Source: Nonomuraea thailandensis
GTDB taxonomy: Bacteria > Actinomycetota > Actinomycetes > Streptosporangiales > Streptosporangiaceae
Reading direction: 5' to 3'
Assembly (NCBI RefSeq): GCF_024172165.1
Contig: NZ_JAMZEB010000002.1
Location: forward strand, 5,415,501-5,479,500
DNA: 64,000 bases
Position numbers and translations under genes: made by a program
Shown here: one piece after another, positions 8,502-16,943 of the stretch
How the letters are laid out: each line of letters starts with the position of its first letter
Position numbering within the stretch: the first letter of the stretch is position 1
Notes under the pieces: generated by a model
Seen by the model: the letters and a program-made list of their open reading frames with translations, nothing else
Told to the model about the DNA's origin: nothing
The model's database searches: none

Positions 8502-8844
8502 GAAGATCTCCCGGATCTGTTCGGATACGCAGTGTCACATTACTATCACACAGCGCAATGATGGCGTGAGGGCCTGAAAGGTAAAGTCCCGGGCAAGCGC
8601 CACGGCCGGGCCCGGCATCGCGCGGCCCCGTGATCCGCGCGGCCCCGGCCCCGGCCGGGCACGGCTCCGCAGCCGGATGAAACCGCCACGGGACGGGCCC
8701 GCGGCCGGCTGGAGCGAGCTGGGCGTCAGCTCGCGGGTGGCGCTCACCACCAAGATCCAGGCCGACCGGGGCTGACCGGGGTTTCCGGCCCCCTGCCGGC
8801 AGGGGCGCGGTTACGCTGGTGCCGACGATCACCGGGGGGGCGTC
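8502..8844. other. Intergenic region between DUF4239 gene and Na+/H+ antiporter
   Basis: This 343-bp stretch separates divergent genes. The left ~60 bp are AT-richer and probably hold the leftward promoter. The right part holds a 16-bp palindrome at 8790-8805. A 32-codon ORF at 8677-8775 is present without supporting evidence. No RNA gene was recognised. Confidence 0.5.
8790..8805. promoter_or_regulatory. Perfect 16-bp palindrome CCCCTGCCGGCAGGGG
   Basis: It ends 39 bp before the antiporter GTG, close to where a promoter would be expected (a TACGCT hexamer lies at 8812-8817). It may be an operator or the base of an RNA hairpin. Confidence 0.4.
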
Positions 8845-10425
8845 GTGGACCAGTTCGTGCTGCTCATGCTCGTGCTGCTGGGCGCCCTGGTCACGGTCCC
8901 ACTGGGCGAGCGGCTGGGCCTGCCGCCGCCGGTGCTGATGACGCTGCTGGGCATCCTGCTGGCCGTCCTGCCCTTCGTCCCGAACGTGGACGTCCCGCCC
9001 GGCATCGTGCTGCCCCTGCTGCTGCCGCCGCTGCTGTACGCCGCCGTGCAGCGCACCTCGTGGCGGCAGTTCGCGGCCAACTGGCAGCCGATCTTCCTGC
9101 TGGCCGTGGCGCTGGTGTTCGTGACGACGGCGGCCGTGGCGGGGGCGGCGCACGTGCTCGTGCCGGGGCTGCCGCTGGCGGCGGCCGTGGCGCTGGGCGC
9201 GCTGGTGGCGCCGCCCGACCCGGTCGCGGCCACGGCGGTGGCGGGCCGGCTGGGGCTGCCCCGGCGCATGGTGTCGCTGCTCGAAGGCGAAGGATTGTTC
9301 AACGATGTGACCGCGATCGTGCTCTACCACGTGGCGATCGCGGCCGTGGTGACGGGCACGTTCTCCTGGCCGGGGGCGCTGGCCGAGTTCGTGCTGTCGG
9401 CCGTGGTGGCGGTGCTGGTCGGGCTGGCGCTGGGCTGGCTGGGCGGGCGGCTGATGGCGCTGCTGGGCGACGCGACGCTGCAGGTGGGGCTGTCGCTGCT
9501 GGTGCCGTTCGCGGCGTACGCGCTGGCCGACGAGTGGCACGGCTCCGGGGTGCTGGCGGTGCTGACCAGCGCGTTCTATCTGAGCGACCGCATGTTCGAG
9601 GCCGACGACGTGTTCGGCAGGTTCGCCTCGACGACGTTCTGGCAGGTCGTGGACACGCTCGTGACCGGGGTGGCGTTCGGGCTGATCGGGCTGGAGCTGC
9701 ATGCCGTGCTCGGCACCGTGCACGGCCGGCTCGGCACCCTGCTCGCCTGGAGCGCCGTCGTGGTCGGCGTCGTGGTGCTCGTCCGGCTGCTGTGGCTGCT
9801 GCCGGCCGCGTGGCTGGCCAAGCGGGTGGGCCGCGGCGACGACACCGAGATCCCGCTGAGCTGGCGCGAGACCGTGGTCATGTGGTGGGCGGGCATGCGC
9901 GGGGTGGCGTCGGTGGCGCTCGCGCTGGCCATCCCGCTGCGTACGGCGGACGGCACGCCGTTCCCCGAGCGCCCGGTCATCGTGTTCATCGCGTTCGCCG
10001 TCATCCTGACCACGCTGATCGCGCAGGGGCTGACGCTGCCGTGGCTGGTGAGGCGCCTCGGGGTCGAGGCCGACACCGCGGCCGAGCGGGAGCTGGAGAA
10101 GCGGCTGGCCGTCGCCGCCGCCAAGGCGGCCAGGCGGCGGCTGCGGGAGATCGACGAGGCCGAGGAGCTGCCCGAGGACGTCGTCGAGGTGCTGAGCAGG
10201 CGGATGCTGGACATCGGGCTGCGGATCAGCCCCGAGGTGGCCGACGAGGAGCGGCGGGAGGCGTTCGAGCAGCGGGCGCGGCGGGTCAGGCTGATGCGGC
10301 GGGTGCAGGCCGAGATGATGTCGGCCGCCAGGCAGGTGGTGCTGGACGCGCGGCGCGACCCGGGCGCGGACCCGGTGGTGGTGTCGCGGGTGCTGCGGCA
10401 GCTCGATGCCAGGAGCCTGCGATGA
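8845..10425 (+). CDS. CPA1-family Na+/H+ antiporter
   Basis: The 526-residue protein starts at GTG 8845 behind a G7 tract. About 12 membrane helices fill residues 1-405. The conserved core ALVAPPDPVAATAVAGRLG and LLEGEGLFNDVTAIVLY matches the ion-binding segment of NhaP/NHE-type CPA1 exchangers. The last ~110 residues are charged and likely cytoplasmic and helical (AERELEKRLAVAAAKAARRRLREIDEAEE). It should exchange Na+ or K+ for H+ in pH and salt homeostasis. It appears monocistronic; the next gene starts 89 bp later. Confidence 0.92.
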   Translation: MDQFVLLMLVLLGALVTVPLGERLGLPPPVLMTLLGILLAVLPFVPNVDVPPGIVLPLLLPPLLYAAVQRTSWRQFAANWQPIFLLAVALVFVTTAAVAGAAHVLVPGLPLAAAVALGALVAPPDPVAATAVAGRLGLPRRMVSLLEGEGLFNDVTAIVLYHVAIAAVVTGTFSWPGALAEFVLSAVVAVLVGLALGWLGGRLMALLGDATLQVGLSLLVPFAAYALADEWHGSGVLAVLTSAFYLSDRMFEADDVFGRFASTTFWQVVDTLVTGVAFGLIGLELHAVLGTVHGRLGTLLAWSAVVVGVVVLVRLLWLLPAAWLAKRVGRGDDTEIPLSWRETVVMWWAGMRGVASVALALAIPLRTADGTPFPERPVIVFIAFAVILTTLIAQGLTLPWLVRRLGVEADTAAERELEKRLAVAAAKAARRRLREIDEAEELPEDVVEVLSRRMLDIGLRISPEVADEERREAFEQRARRVRLMRRVQAEMMSAARQVVLDARRDPGADPVVVSRVLRQLDARSLR

Positions 10426-10514
10426 CGGGCTTGTCAACGCTTCAGGACACAACCACAGCAGCCTCAAGCGTGTAACGGTGTGTGACGGTTCGCGGCAAAG
10501 GGTAGTCAATAGAC

Positions 10515-11078
10515 ATGCTGCGTATCGGCACGTGGAGGTCTCCCGAGTCGGTCGATGTCATCGCCTGCGGCTGGCACGACGACGGCCCCGGCCCTCTCGG
10601 GACGGGCGTCAAGCTCATCTACGGCCTGCCCGGCCCCGTGCCGCCCTTTCCCGGGCTCCAGGTCGGCGAGCCGATCGCGCGCAGCGCGGAGGAGATCGCC
10701 GAGCTGCTGACGCGGGGCATGGACGTGGTCCGCACCGCGCCGGGCGGCTGCCCGGCCGCGCCGGTGGTGGCGGCGGGCATCTGGCACTACGGCTGGACGC
10801 GCCGCGACCGCGGGGCCCTGGCGGGGGCGACCGTGGCGGGGCTGGCGCTGGCGGCGCAGCCGGGCCCGTGCATGGTGGAGATCTGGCGCGACGGGCGCAG
10901 CTCGCTCGACGGCGACGTGACGGCGGCGGCGGTCCGCGCCGACCTCGCCGATCGCTTCGCGGGCGGCCGCTACCGCACGCCCGAGGTCACGGTGCCGCTG
11001 GAGTCGGTGCGGCTGAGCCAGGAGGCGCCCAGCCGCATCCGCATCGCCCTGACCGCCCCGCTGACCGCCGCCCGCTGA
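10515..11078 (+). CDS. Hypothetical protein
   Basis: A 187-residue soluble protein starting at ATG 10515 with only a weak upstream AAAGGG. I do not recognise a family. It contains a Trp/His-rich stretch (GIWHYGWTRRDRGAL), a hydrophobic segment (AGATVAGLALAAQ) and no signal peptide. Codon use agrees with the neighbours. The stop lies in a set of CGCTGACCGCC repeats. It is flanked by the antiporter and the GNAT/racemase pair without obvious functional linkage. Confidence 0.55.
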   Translation: MLRIGTWRSPESVDVIACGWHDDGPGPLGTGVKLIYGLPGPVPPFPGLQVGEPIARSAEEIAELLTRGMDVVRTAPGGCPAAPVVAAGIWHYGWTRRDRGALAGATVAGLALAAQPGPCMVEIWRDGRSSLDGDVTAAAVRADLADRFAGGRYRTPEVTVPLESVRLSQEAPSRIRIALTAPLTAAR

Positions 11079-11217
11079 CCGCCCCCCGCTGACCGCCGGC
11101 CCGGTGTGGTGGGGCGGTGCGACGAAAAGGCTCGCCCTCTTGGTGGTCCACGACGAATCCGCACGGCCCGCGATGGCATACCGTCGCAGGGGATCGTGGT
11201 GACGAAGGGGTGGATCG

Positions 11218-11985
11218 TTGATCGAGGTGAGGGAACTCCACGAGATGGTGGAGCTCGAGCGTGTCGACGCGCTGTTCGACGACATCTGGCATTTCGGCCC
11301 CGGCGCGCCGCCCATCACGATCGAGCTGATGCGGGCGCTGTCGCACGCGGGCGGCTACGTCGCCGGCGCCTTCGACGGCGACGTGCTCGTCGGCGCCTCG
11401 GTGGCCTTCCTCGCGGCGGACCGCACGCTGCACTCGCACGTCACGGGCGCGACCCGGCGCGGCGCCGGCCTCGACCTGAAGCTGCACCAGCGCCGCTGGG
11501 CGCTGGAGCGCGGGCTGGAGCGCATCACCTGGACCTACGATCCCCTGGTGCGCCGCAACGCGCACTTCAACCTGGCCAAGCTGGGCGCCAGGCCGGTGGA
11601 GTACCTGCCGTGTTTCTACGGCGTCCTGGACGACGCGATCAACCAGGGCGACGAGTCGGACCGGCTGCTCGCCTCGTGGGCGCTGACCGCGCCGCACGTG
11701 GAGACGCAGGCACGCCGGGAGCCGTACGATCAGCCGGACCCCGGGGACGCGATGGTGGCGCTGGCCGACGAGGACGGGCGGCCGGTGGCCGCGCCGGTGG
11801 GCGACGACCGGCGCACGGTGCTGGTCGCGGTCCCCGAGGACATCGAGGGGCTGCGCCGGGCCGACCCGGGCGCGGGCAAGGCGTGGCGGCACGCCGTACG
11901 CGAGGTGCTCGGGGGTCTGATGGCGGAGGGCCACGCGGTCACGGGGTTCTCCGGGAAGCGGTACTACGTAGTGGAGAAAGCGTGA
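11218..11985 (+). CDS. GNAT acyltransferase paired with racemase
   Basis: The 255-residue protein starts at TTG 11218 with GAAGGGG 7 nt upstream. A GNAT-like fold is indicated by YVAGAFDGDVLVGASVAF, the acyl-CoA-loop-like ATRRGAGLDLKLHQRRWAL and NAHFNLAKLGARPVEY. Its stop overlaps the racemase start (GTGA), implying co-translation. In Geobacillus, GNAT succinyltransferases next to N-succinylamino-acid racemases acylate D-amino acids for inversion to L-forms. By context this protein probably supplies the N-acyl (succinyl) substrate. The acyl donor and amino-acid range cannot be read from the sequence. Confidence 0.8.
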   Translation: MIEVRELHEMVELERVDALFDDIWHFGPGAPPITIELMRALSHAGGYVAGAFDGDVLVGASVAFLAADRTLHSHVTGATRRGAGLDLKLHQRRWALERGLERITWTYDPLVRRNAHFNLAKLGARPVEYLPCFYGVLDDAINQGDESDRLLASWALTAPHVETQARREPYDQPDPGDAMVALADEDGRPVAAPVGDDRRTVLVAVPEDIEGLRRADPGAGKAWRHAVREVLGGLMAEGHAVTGFSGKRYYVVEKA

Positions 11986-13082
11986 AGATCACTGGAGTTG
12001 AGCTGCGCCGGATCGCGATGCCGCTGGTGGCGCCGTTCCGCACCTCGTTCGGCACCGAGACCGCCAGGGACGTCCTGCTGGTGCGGGTCGTGACGCCCGA
12101 CGCGGAGGGCTGGGGCGAGTGCGTGGCCATGTCCGAGCCGCTCTACTCCCCCGAGTACGTGGACGGCGCCGCCGAGGTGATCCGCCGGTTCCTGCTGCCC
12201 GCGCTGCCGAAGAACCTCGGCGCGAACGACGTCGCCCGCGCCCTGGAGCCGATCAAGGGCCACCGCATGGCCAAGGCGGCGCTGGAGACGGCGGTGCTCG
12301 ACGCGCAGCTCAGGGCGGCGGGCGAGTCGTTCGGCCGCTTCCTCGGCGCGGCCAGGACACGGGTGCCGTGCGGGGTCTCGGTCGGCATCATGGACTCGGT
12401 CCCGCAGCTCCTCGACGCCGTCGCCGGGTACCTGGACGAGGGGTACGTGCGGATCAAGCTGAAGATCGAGCCCGGCTGGGACGTCGAGCCGGTCCGCGCC
12501 GTGCGCGAGCGGTTCGGCGACGACGTGCTGCTCCAGGTGGACGCGAACGCCGCCTACTCGCTCACCGAGGCCCCCCGGCTGGCCAAGCTGGACGCGTTCG
12601 ACCTGCTGCTGATCGAGCAGCCGCTGGCCAACGACGACCTGGTCCAGCACGCCAGGCTGGCGCAGCGGCTCAGGACGCCGATCTGCCTGGACGAGTCGAT
12701 CGAGTCGGCCGAGCACGCCGCCGCCGCGATCGCGCTCGGCTCCTGCTCGATCATCAACATCAAGCCGGGCCGGATCGGCGGCTACCTGGAGGCGCGGCGC
12801 ATCCACGACCTGTGCCGGGCCAGTGGCGTGGCCGTGTGGTGCGGCGGCATGCTGGAGACGGGCCTCGGCCGGGCGGCGAACGTGGCGCTGGCCGCCCTGC
12901 CCGGCTTCACCCTGCCCGGCGACACCTCCGGCTCGCGCCGCTACTTCGCCACCGACATCACCGAGCCGTTCGAGCTGGTGGACGGCCACCTGGAGGTGCC
13001 CACGGGGCCGGGGCTCGGGGTCGAGCCGATCCCGTCGGTGCTGGACGAGGTGACGACGTCCACGGAGTGGATCACCCTCTGA
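11982..13082 (+). CDS. N-succinylamino-acid racemase / o-succinylbenzoate synthase family
   Basis: This 366-residue enolase-superfamily enzyme starts at GTG 11982. The catalytic set is complete: Lys159-x-Lys161 (RIKLKIEP), metal ligands Asp187 (VDAN), Glu212 (IEQPL) and Asp237 (LDES), and Lys261 (NIKPGRIGG). This matches the spacing of the Amycolatopsis N-acylamino-acid racemase (K163, D189, E214, D239, K263) shifted by two. The family catalyses racemisation of N-acyl amino acids and often o-succinylbenzoate synthesis in menaquinone biosynthesis. The coupled GNAT gene and absence of men genes favour the racemase role. A convergent PucR regulator follows 25 bp away. Confidence 0.92.
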   Translation: MKITGVELRRIAMPLVAPFRTSFGTETARDVLLVRVVTPDAEGWGECVAMSEPLYSPEYVDGAAEVIRRFLLPALPKNLGANDVARALEPIKGHRMAKAALETAVLDAQLRAAGESFGRFLGAARTRVPCGVSVGIMDSVPQLLDAVAGYLDEGYVRIKLKIEPGWDVEPVRAVRERFGDDVLLQVDANAAYSLTEAPRLAKLDAFDLLLIEQPLANDDLVQHARLAQRLRTPICLDESIESAEHAAAAIALGSCSIINIKPGRIGGYLEARRIHDLCRASGVAVWCGGMLETGLGRAANVALAALPGFTLPGDTSGSRRYFATDITEPFELVDGHLEVPTGPGLGVEPIPSVLDEVTTSTEWITL

Positions 13083-13107
13083 TCCCGGGGCGCCGCGGCC
13101 GGCGGCC

Positions 13108-14775
13108 CTAGTCTCGCCGGCCGAAGATCCGCAGCTGGAGCTGCACGGTGAGGCGGGCGTCGGGGTCGCCGAGGTCGAGGCCGCCGATCTCGGCCAGGCG
13201 CCTGAGCCGGTAGCGGAAGGTGTTGGGGTGCACGTGGACGCGGGCGGCGGCCACGCTCACGTCGCCGAACGCGTCGAGGTAGGCCTCCAGCGTGGCGGCC
13301 AGCTCGGTGCCGTGCTCGGCGTCGTGGTCGAGCAGCCGCCGGTAGGGGCCGGTGGGCGCCTGCTCCTCGGCGGCGGCCACGTCGGCGACCTGGAGCAGCA
13401 GCGACTCGAAGTGCACCGCGGCGTATCCGGCGACCTGCCCGGACACGCCGCGGGTGCGCAGGACCCGCAGGGCGCGGTCGGCGTCGGCGCGTGACCTGGC
13501 GACCTGGGCGAGGCTGAGCGCGAGGCGGCCGACGCCGATGTTGGCGGCGTGCCGGGGGCCGACCCTGGCCAGGAAGCTCTCGGCCACGCGCACGGCCCTG
13601 GCCTCCTCGTCGCCGCCGGGTGTCAGCGGCAGCACCGCGTACGCGACCGAGCCGGCCAGCGCCGCGGCGGCCTTCGGGTGGATGGCGGCGACGTGCAGCG
13701 CGAGCGCGTCGCAGAAGCGCTGCCGCTCGCTCTCGGCGCGGGCGCTCTCCGCGGCGTGATCGGCGACCTGTTCGGCCACGCTCGCGGCGGCGCTCCGGGC
13801 GGTGACGCCGTGCGGGCTGCCCGTGAGCTGGGCGGCCAGGACGCACAGGCGGGCGGTCGCGATGCCGAGGCGGCCGGCCGCCTCGGCGGCGCCGGCGCCG
13901 CCGGCCAGCACCGTGGACAGCAGGTCGGCGCGCAGCCGCCGCTGGGTGTCGGCACCTGCCCGCTCGTGCAGCAGCCGCAGCGCCACGATCTTGGCGGCGT
14001 CGGCGAGCGCGCGCCGCCGCTGCGCGCTGAGCGGGTCGCGCACGGCCACCCAGATCGAGCCGAGGATCTCGTCGCCCGCCCGCACCGCCACGGCCTCCCG
14101 GTTGAGCGGGCTGCCGTCGTCGAGCTCGATGTGGATCGGGTCCTGGCTCTGGTAGAGCCGCTTGAAGACGCCCCGCTCGTCGAGCAGGCGCAGGTAGCGC
14201 TCGGGCACCTGGCGGCCGAGCACGGTCTCGACGCGCCCCTGGTCGGCCTCGTCCTGCCGCCCCGAGTAGGCCAGCACCCGGGAGGACCTGTCCTCGATCG
14301 TGACGGGCGCGTCGAGCAGCGCGCAGACGGCGTTGGCCAGCGAGAACAGGTCGCCGTGGGCGCTCTCGCCGGGCTCGGCCAGCTCGCCCTCGGCCAGCAG
14401 CGAGCGCAGCAGCGCCGCCACCTGCGCCCAGGAGGCGGCCCGGGTCAGGCCGAGCACGGCGACGCCGCTCTCCAGCACCGCGGCGCGCACCCGTTCGTCC
14501 ACGTCCACCGGCAGCTTCACCACGACGCCCGCCGCGTGCGGGGCCCGGGCGAGCAGCCCGCAGATGTCGGCGGCGCCCTGGACGCCGACCGCGAGCAGGA
14601 TCGCGCCCGCGGGCACGATCAGCTCGTCGAGGGGATCGTAGACGTGCACGCCGGTCACCTCGGCGTCGAGGTGACCGGGTGAGGCGGCCACGTCGAGGAC
14701 GGTCGTGCCGAGGTCGTGGATGATCCGCCCGAGGCTGGCGCGCGGGCGGTCCCTCATGCCATCAAGATAGTCCAC
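13108..14775 (-). CDS. PucR-family transcriptional regulator
   Basis: The 555-residue protein has an N-terminal purine-catabolism/PucR domain (about 10-130), a GGDEF-like middle part and a C-terminal HTH_30 with VAAARVHVHPNTFRYRLRRL. The frame opens at GTG 14775; an ATG at 14757 is an alternative, and neither has a clear ribosome binding site. PucR-type proteins usually control catabolism of nitrogen compounds and amino acids. It converges on the GNAT/racemase operon, so control of that operon is a reasonable but untested guess. Confidence 0.87.
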   Translation of the reverse strand: MDYLDGMRDRPRASLGRIIHDLGTTVLDVAASPGHLDAEVTGVHVYDPLDELIVPAGAILLAVGVQGAADICGLLARAPHAAGVVVKLPVDVDERVRAAVLESGVAVLGLTRAASWAQVAALLRSLLAEGELAEPGESAHGDLFSLANAVCALLDAPVTIEDRSSRVLAYSGRQDEADQGRVETVLGRQVPERYLRLLDERGVFKRLYQSQDPIHIELDDGSPLNREAVAVRAGDEILGSIWVAVRDPLSAQRRRALADAAKIVALRLLHERAGADTQRRLRADLLSTVLAGGAGAAEAAGRLGIATARLCVLAAQLTGSPHGVTARSAAASVAEQVADHAAESARAESERQRFCDALALHVAAIHPKAAAALAGSVAYAVLPLTPGGDEEARAVRVAESFLARVGPRHAANIGVGRLALSLAQVARSRADADRALRVLRTRGVSGQVAGYAAVHFESLLLQVADVAAAEEQAPTGPYRRLLDHDAEHGTELAATLEAYLDAFGDVSVAAARVHVHPNTFRYRLRRLAEIGGLDLGDPDARLTVQLQLRIFGRRD

Positions 14776-14873
14776 GCCCGCGGCACGTCCGTTCCGGCCG
14801 GACCTTTGGGGGCCGCGCGAGCGCCCTCAGGCAGTCGCGCCGGCACCGCCACCGGGCGCCCCGTCGCCGGAGA

Positions 14874-16739
14874 TCAGCTCTCCGGGCCGCCCACCCACTG
14901 CTCCAGCCACGCGATCATCCTGTCGTTGTAGTCGTGCCGGTGCGAGGGCCGGCCGCCGCCCTGGAACAGGTGGCTCGCCCCCGGGTAGCGCACGAGCGTC
15001 ACGGGCACCCGCCGCTCCCGCAGCGCGGCGAACCACTGCTCGGACTGGCCGATGGGGCAGCGGTCGTCGCTCTCGCCGTGCAGGAGGAGGGTGGGCGCGG
15101 TGACCCGGCCCACGTGGGTGAGCGGCGACTGGGCGGCCAGGTCGCCGGGGCACTCGTGCTCCTTGAGCGCGAGCCCCATGTCGGAGGTGCCGCTCATGCT
15201 GGTCAGGTCGGTGACGGCGCCGCCGGCCACGGCCGCCCTGAACCGGTCCGTGGTGCCGGTCAGCCAGCAGGTCATGTAGCCGCCGTAGCTGTAGCCGGTG
15301 ACCGCCAGCCGCCCGGGGTCGGCGATCCCCTCGGCGACCAGGGCGTCCACGGCGGCGAGGAAGTCCTGCGTGTCGGCCAGCCCCCAGGCGCCCACGGCGG
15401 CGGTGTAGAAGGACTCGCCGTAGCCGTCGCTGGCGCGGGGGTTGATCGCCAGCACGGTCCAGCCGCGGGCGGCCAGGATCTGGCGGTAGACGCGGAAGCC
15501 GTCGAGCACGGGGGCCCAGGCGTTGTGCGGGCCGCCGTGGACGTCGAGCAGGAGCGGCCCAGGGGTGGCGGCGCTCTCGTCACGCCAGACGAAGCCCTCG
15601 ATGAGGGTGCCGTCGGGGGCGGTGAACGTGCGGCGTTGCGGCACGTACAGGTCGAGGTCGCCGAGGGCGTGGGCGGTGAGCCGCCGCGCGGCCGGCTCGC
15701 CGGGCTCCAGCAGGTAGATCTCGCCGGCACTGTGCGGGGTCGCGGCCACGTACGCGACGCGCCCGGCAGCGGTGCTCGCGCCGGCGACGCTGACCTCCTC
15801 GGGCACGATCTTGGTGGCGAGCTCGCCGCCGGGGATGCGGTAGAGGTGCGTGCAGCCGCCGTCGCGCGCGCAGAACACCAGGTCGTCGCCGAGCAGGGCC
15901 GGGGAGGCGCCGGGGTAGCCGGGGTGGCCGGTCATCACGTTGCGGTCCAGGCCGGTCTCGATCTCGGCCGCCCCGCCGGGGCCGAGCTCGTACAGGCGGA
16001 CGTGCCCGACGGGGCCGCCCTTGAGCGCGGCGGCGACCAGCCGCTCGCCGAGCCACCACACGCCGCCGCAGAGCAGCTCCGGGCCGGTCAGGCGCTCGGG
16101 CTCGCCCCCGGAGACCGGGACGGTGTACGCGGCGCCGCCCGGCCGCAGGTCGCGGTCGGCGTCCAGGTCGGCCGCGAACGCCAGCCGCGTCCCGTCCGGC
16201 GACCAGGACGGCTCGCCCGCGTGGAAGTCGCCCTCGGTGACCTGGGCGCTCTCCCCCGAGGCGACGTCCACCACGAACAGGTGCGTGGTGACCCCGCGCA
16301 GCAGCCCGGCCCCGTCGGCCTTGTAGCCGAGCCGGTCGGTGACGACGGGCGCGTTCGGATCGGGCTCCGGGCCGGCCGGTCCCGCGTAGGCGATCCGGGT
16401 GCCGTCCGGCGACCAGCGCGCGGGCCCGGCGCCGAGCGGGGCCCGCGTCAGCGCGTACGGCTCGCCGCCGTCCATGGGCAGCAGGTGGAGCTGCGGCCTG
16501 CCGTCCACCGGCCGCAGGAACGCCAGCGTGCGCCCGTCGGGCGACCACCGGGGCGCGCTGCCCCCGGCCAGGCGGCGCGGCTCGGCCTCGGGGGCGGCGA
16601 GCCAGACCTCCGCGCGGTTCTCGTCGGCCTCCCGGTCGGTGGTGGTGAGCGTGTACGCGACCGCGCCGCCGTCGGGGCGCAGCGCGGGATCGGAGGGCAC
16701 GGCGAAACGGTGGACGTCGTCGAGACCGATGCGTGGCAT
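14874..16739 (-). CDS. S9-family prolyl oligopeptidase-like serine peptidase
   Basis: I take ATG 16739 (MPRIGLDDVHRF) as start, giving 621 residues; an in-frame ATG at 16757 is also possible and the frame opens further upstream without support. Residues ~30-350 are a beta-propeller with TolB-like PRWSPDGRTLAF and PSWSPDGTRLAF repeats. The C-terminal alpha/beta hydrolase has DVHGGPHNAW, the nucleophile GYSYGG (Ser484), ESDD and GASHLF completing the triad. It lacks a signal peptide. Expected activity is aminoacyl- or dipeptidyl-peptidase on short peptides. A possible weak hairpin (CCGGAGA/TCTCCGG, 14867-14885) overlaps the stop. Confidence 0.9.
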   Translation of the reverse strand: MPRIGLDDVHRFAVPSDPALRPDGGAVAYTLTTTDREADENRAEVWLAAPEAEPRRLAGGSAPRWSPDGRTLAFLRPVDGRPQLHLLPMDGGEPYALTRAPLGAGPARWSPDGTRIAYAGPAGPEPDPNAPVVTDRLGYKADGAGLLRGVTTHLFVVDVASGESAQVTEGDFHAGEPSWSPDGTRLAFAADLDADRDLRPGGAAYTVPVSGGEPERLTGPELLCGGVWWLGERLVAAALKGGPVGHVRLYELGPGGAAEIETGLDRNVMTGHPGYPGASPALLGDDLVFCARDGGCTHLYRIPGGELATKIVPEEVSVAGASTAAGRVAYVAATPHSAGEIYLLEPGEPAARRLTAHALGDLDLYVPQRRTFTAPDGTLIEGFVWRDESAATPGPLLLDVHGGPHNAWAPVLDGFRVYRQILAARGWTVLAINPRASDGYGESFYTAAVGAWGLADTQDFLAAVDALVAEGIADPGRLAVTGYSYGGYMTCWLTGTTDRFRAAVAGGAVTDLTSMSGTSDMGLALKEHECPGDLAAQSPLTHVGRVTAPTLLLHGESDDRCPIGQSEQWFAALRERRVPVTLVRYPGASHLFQGGGRPSHRHDYNDRMIAWLEQWVGGPES

Positions 16740-16943
16740 ATCCGCACGGTAGGGCATCGTCACCCGGTCTGCTTCGGTCTGCCCGACGAACAGCGGGGCC
16801 CGCGTTGTGCCACGCGCCAACCGGGTCGAGGACAATGTTGGGGAGGACGTTAAGGTGTGATGATCCTCCGCCGGTTTCGGCACCTCACTTCCCGAGCAGC
16901 GGGCCCGCCCTGTGGCGGCGTTCGCGAGATTGGACGGTCAACG

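Noticed and set aside
8677..8775. 32-residue ORF ending ALTTKIQADRG
   Set aside because: It has no ribosome binding site and no known family. It might be a remnant of a deleted gene, but nothing supports that beyond the reading frame.
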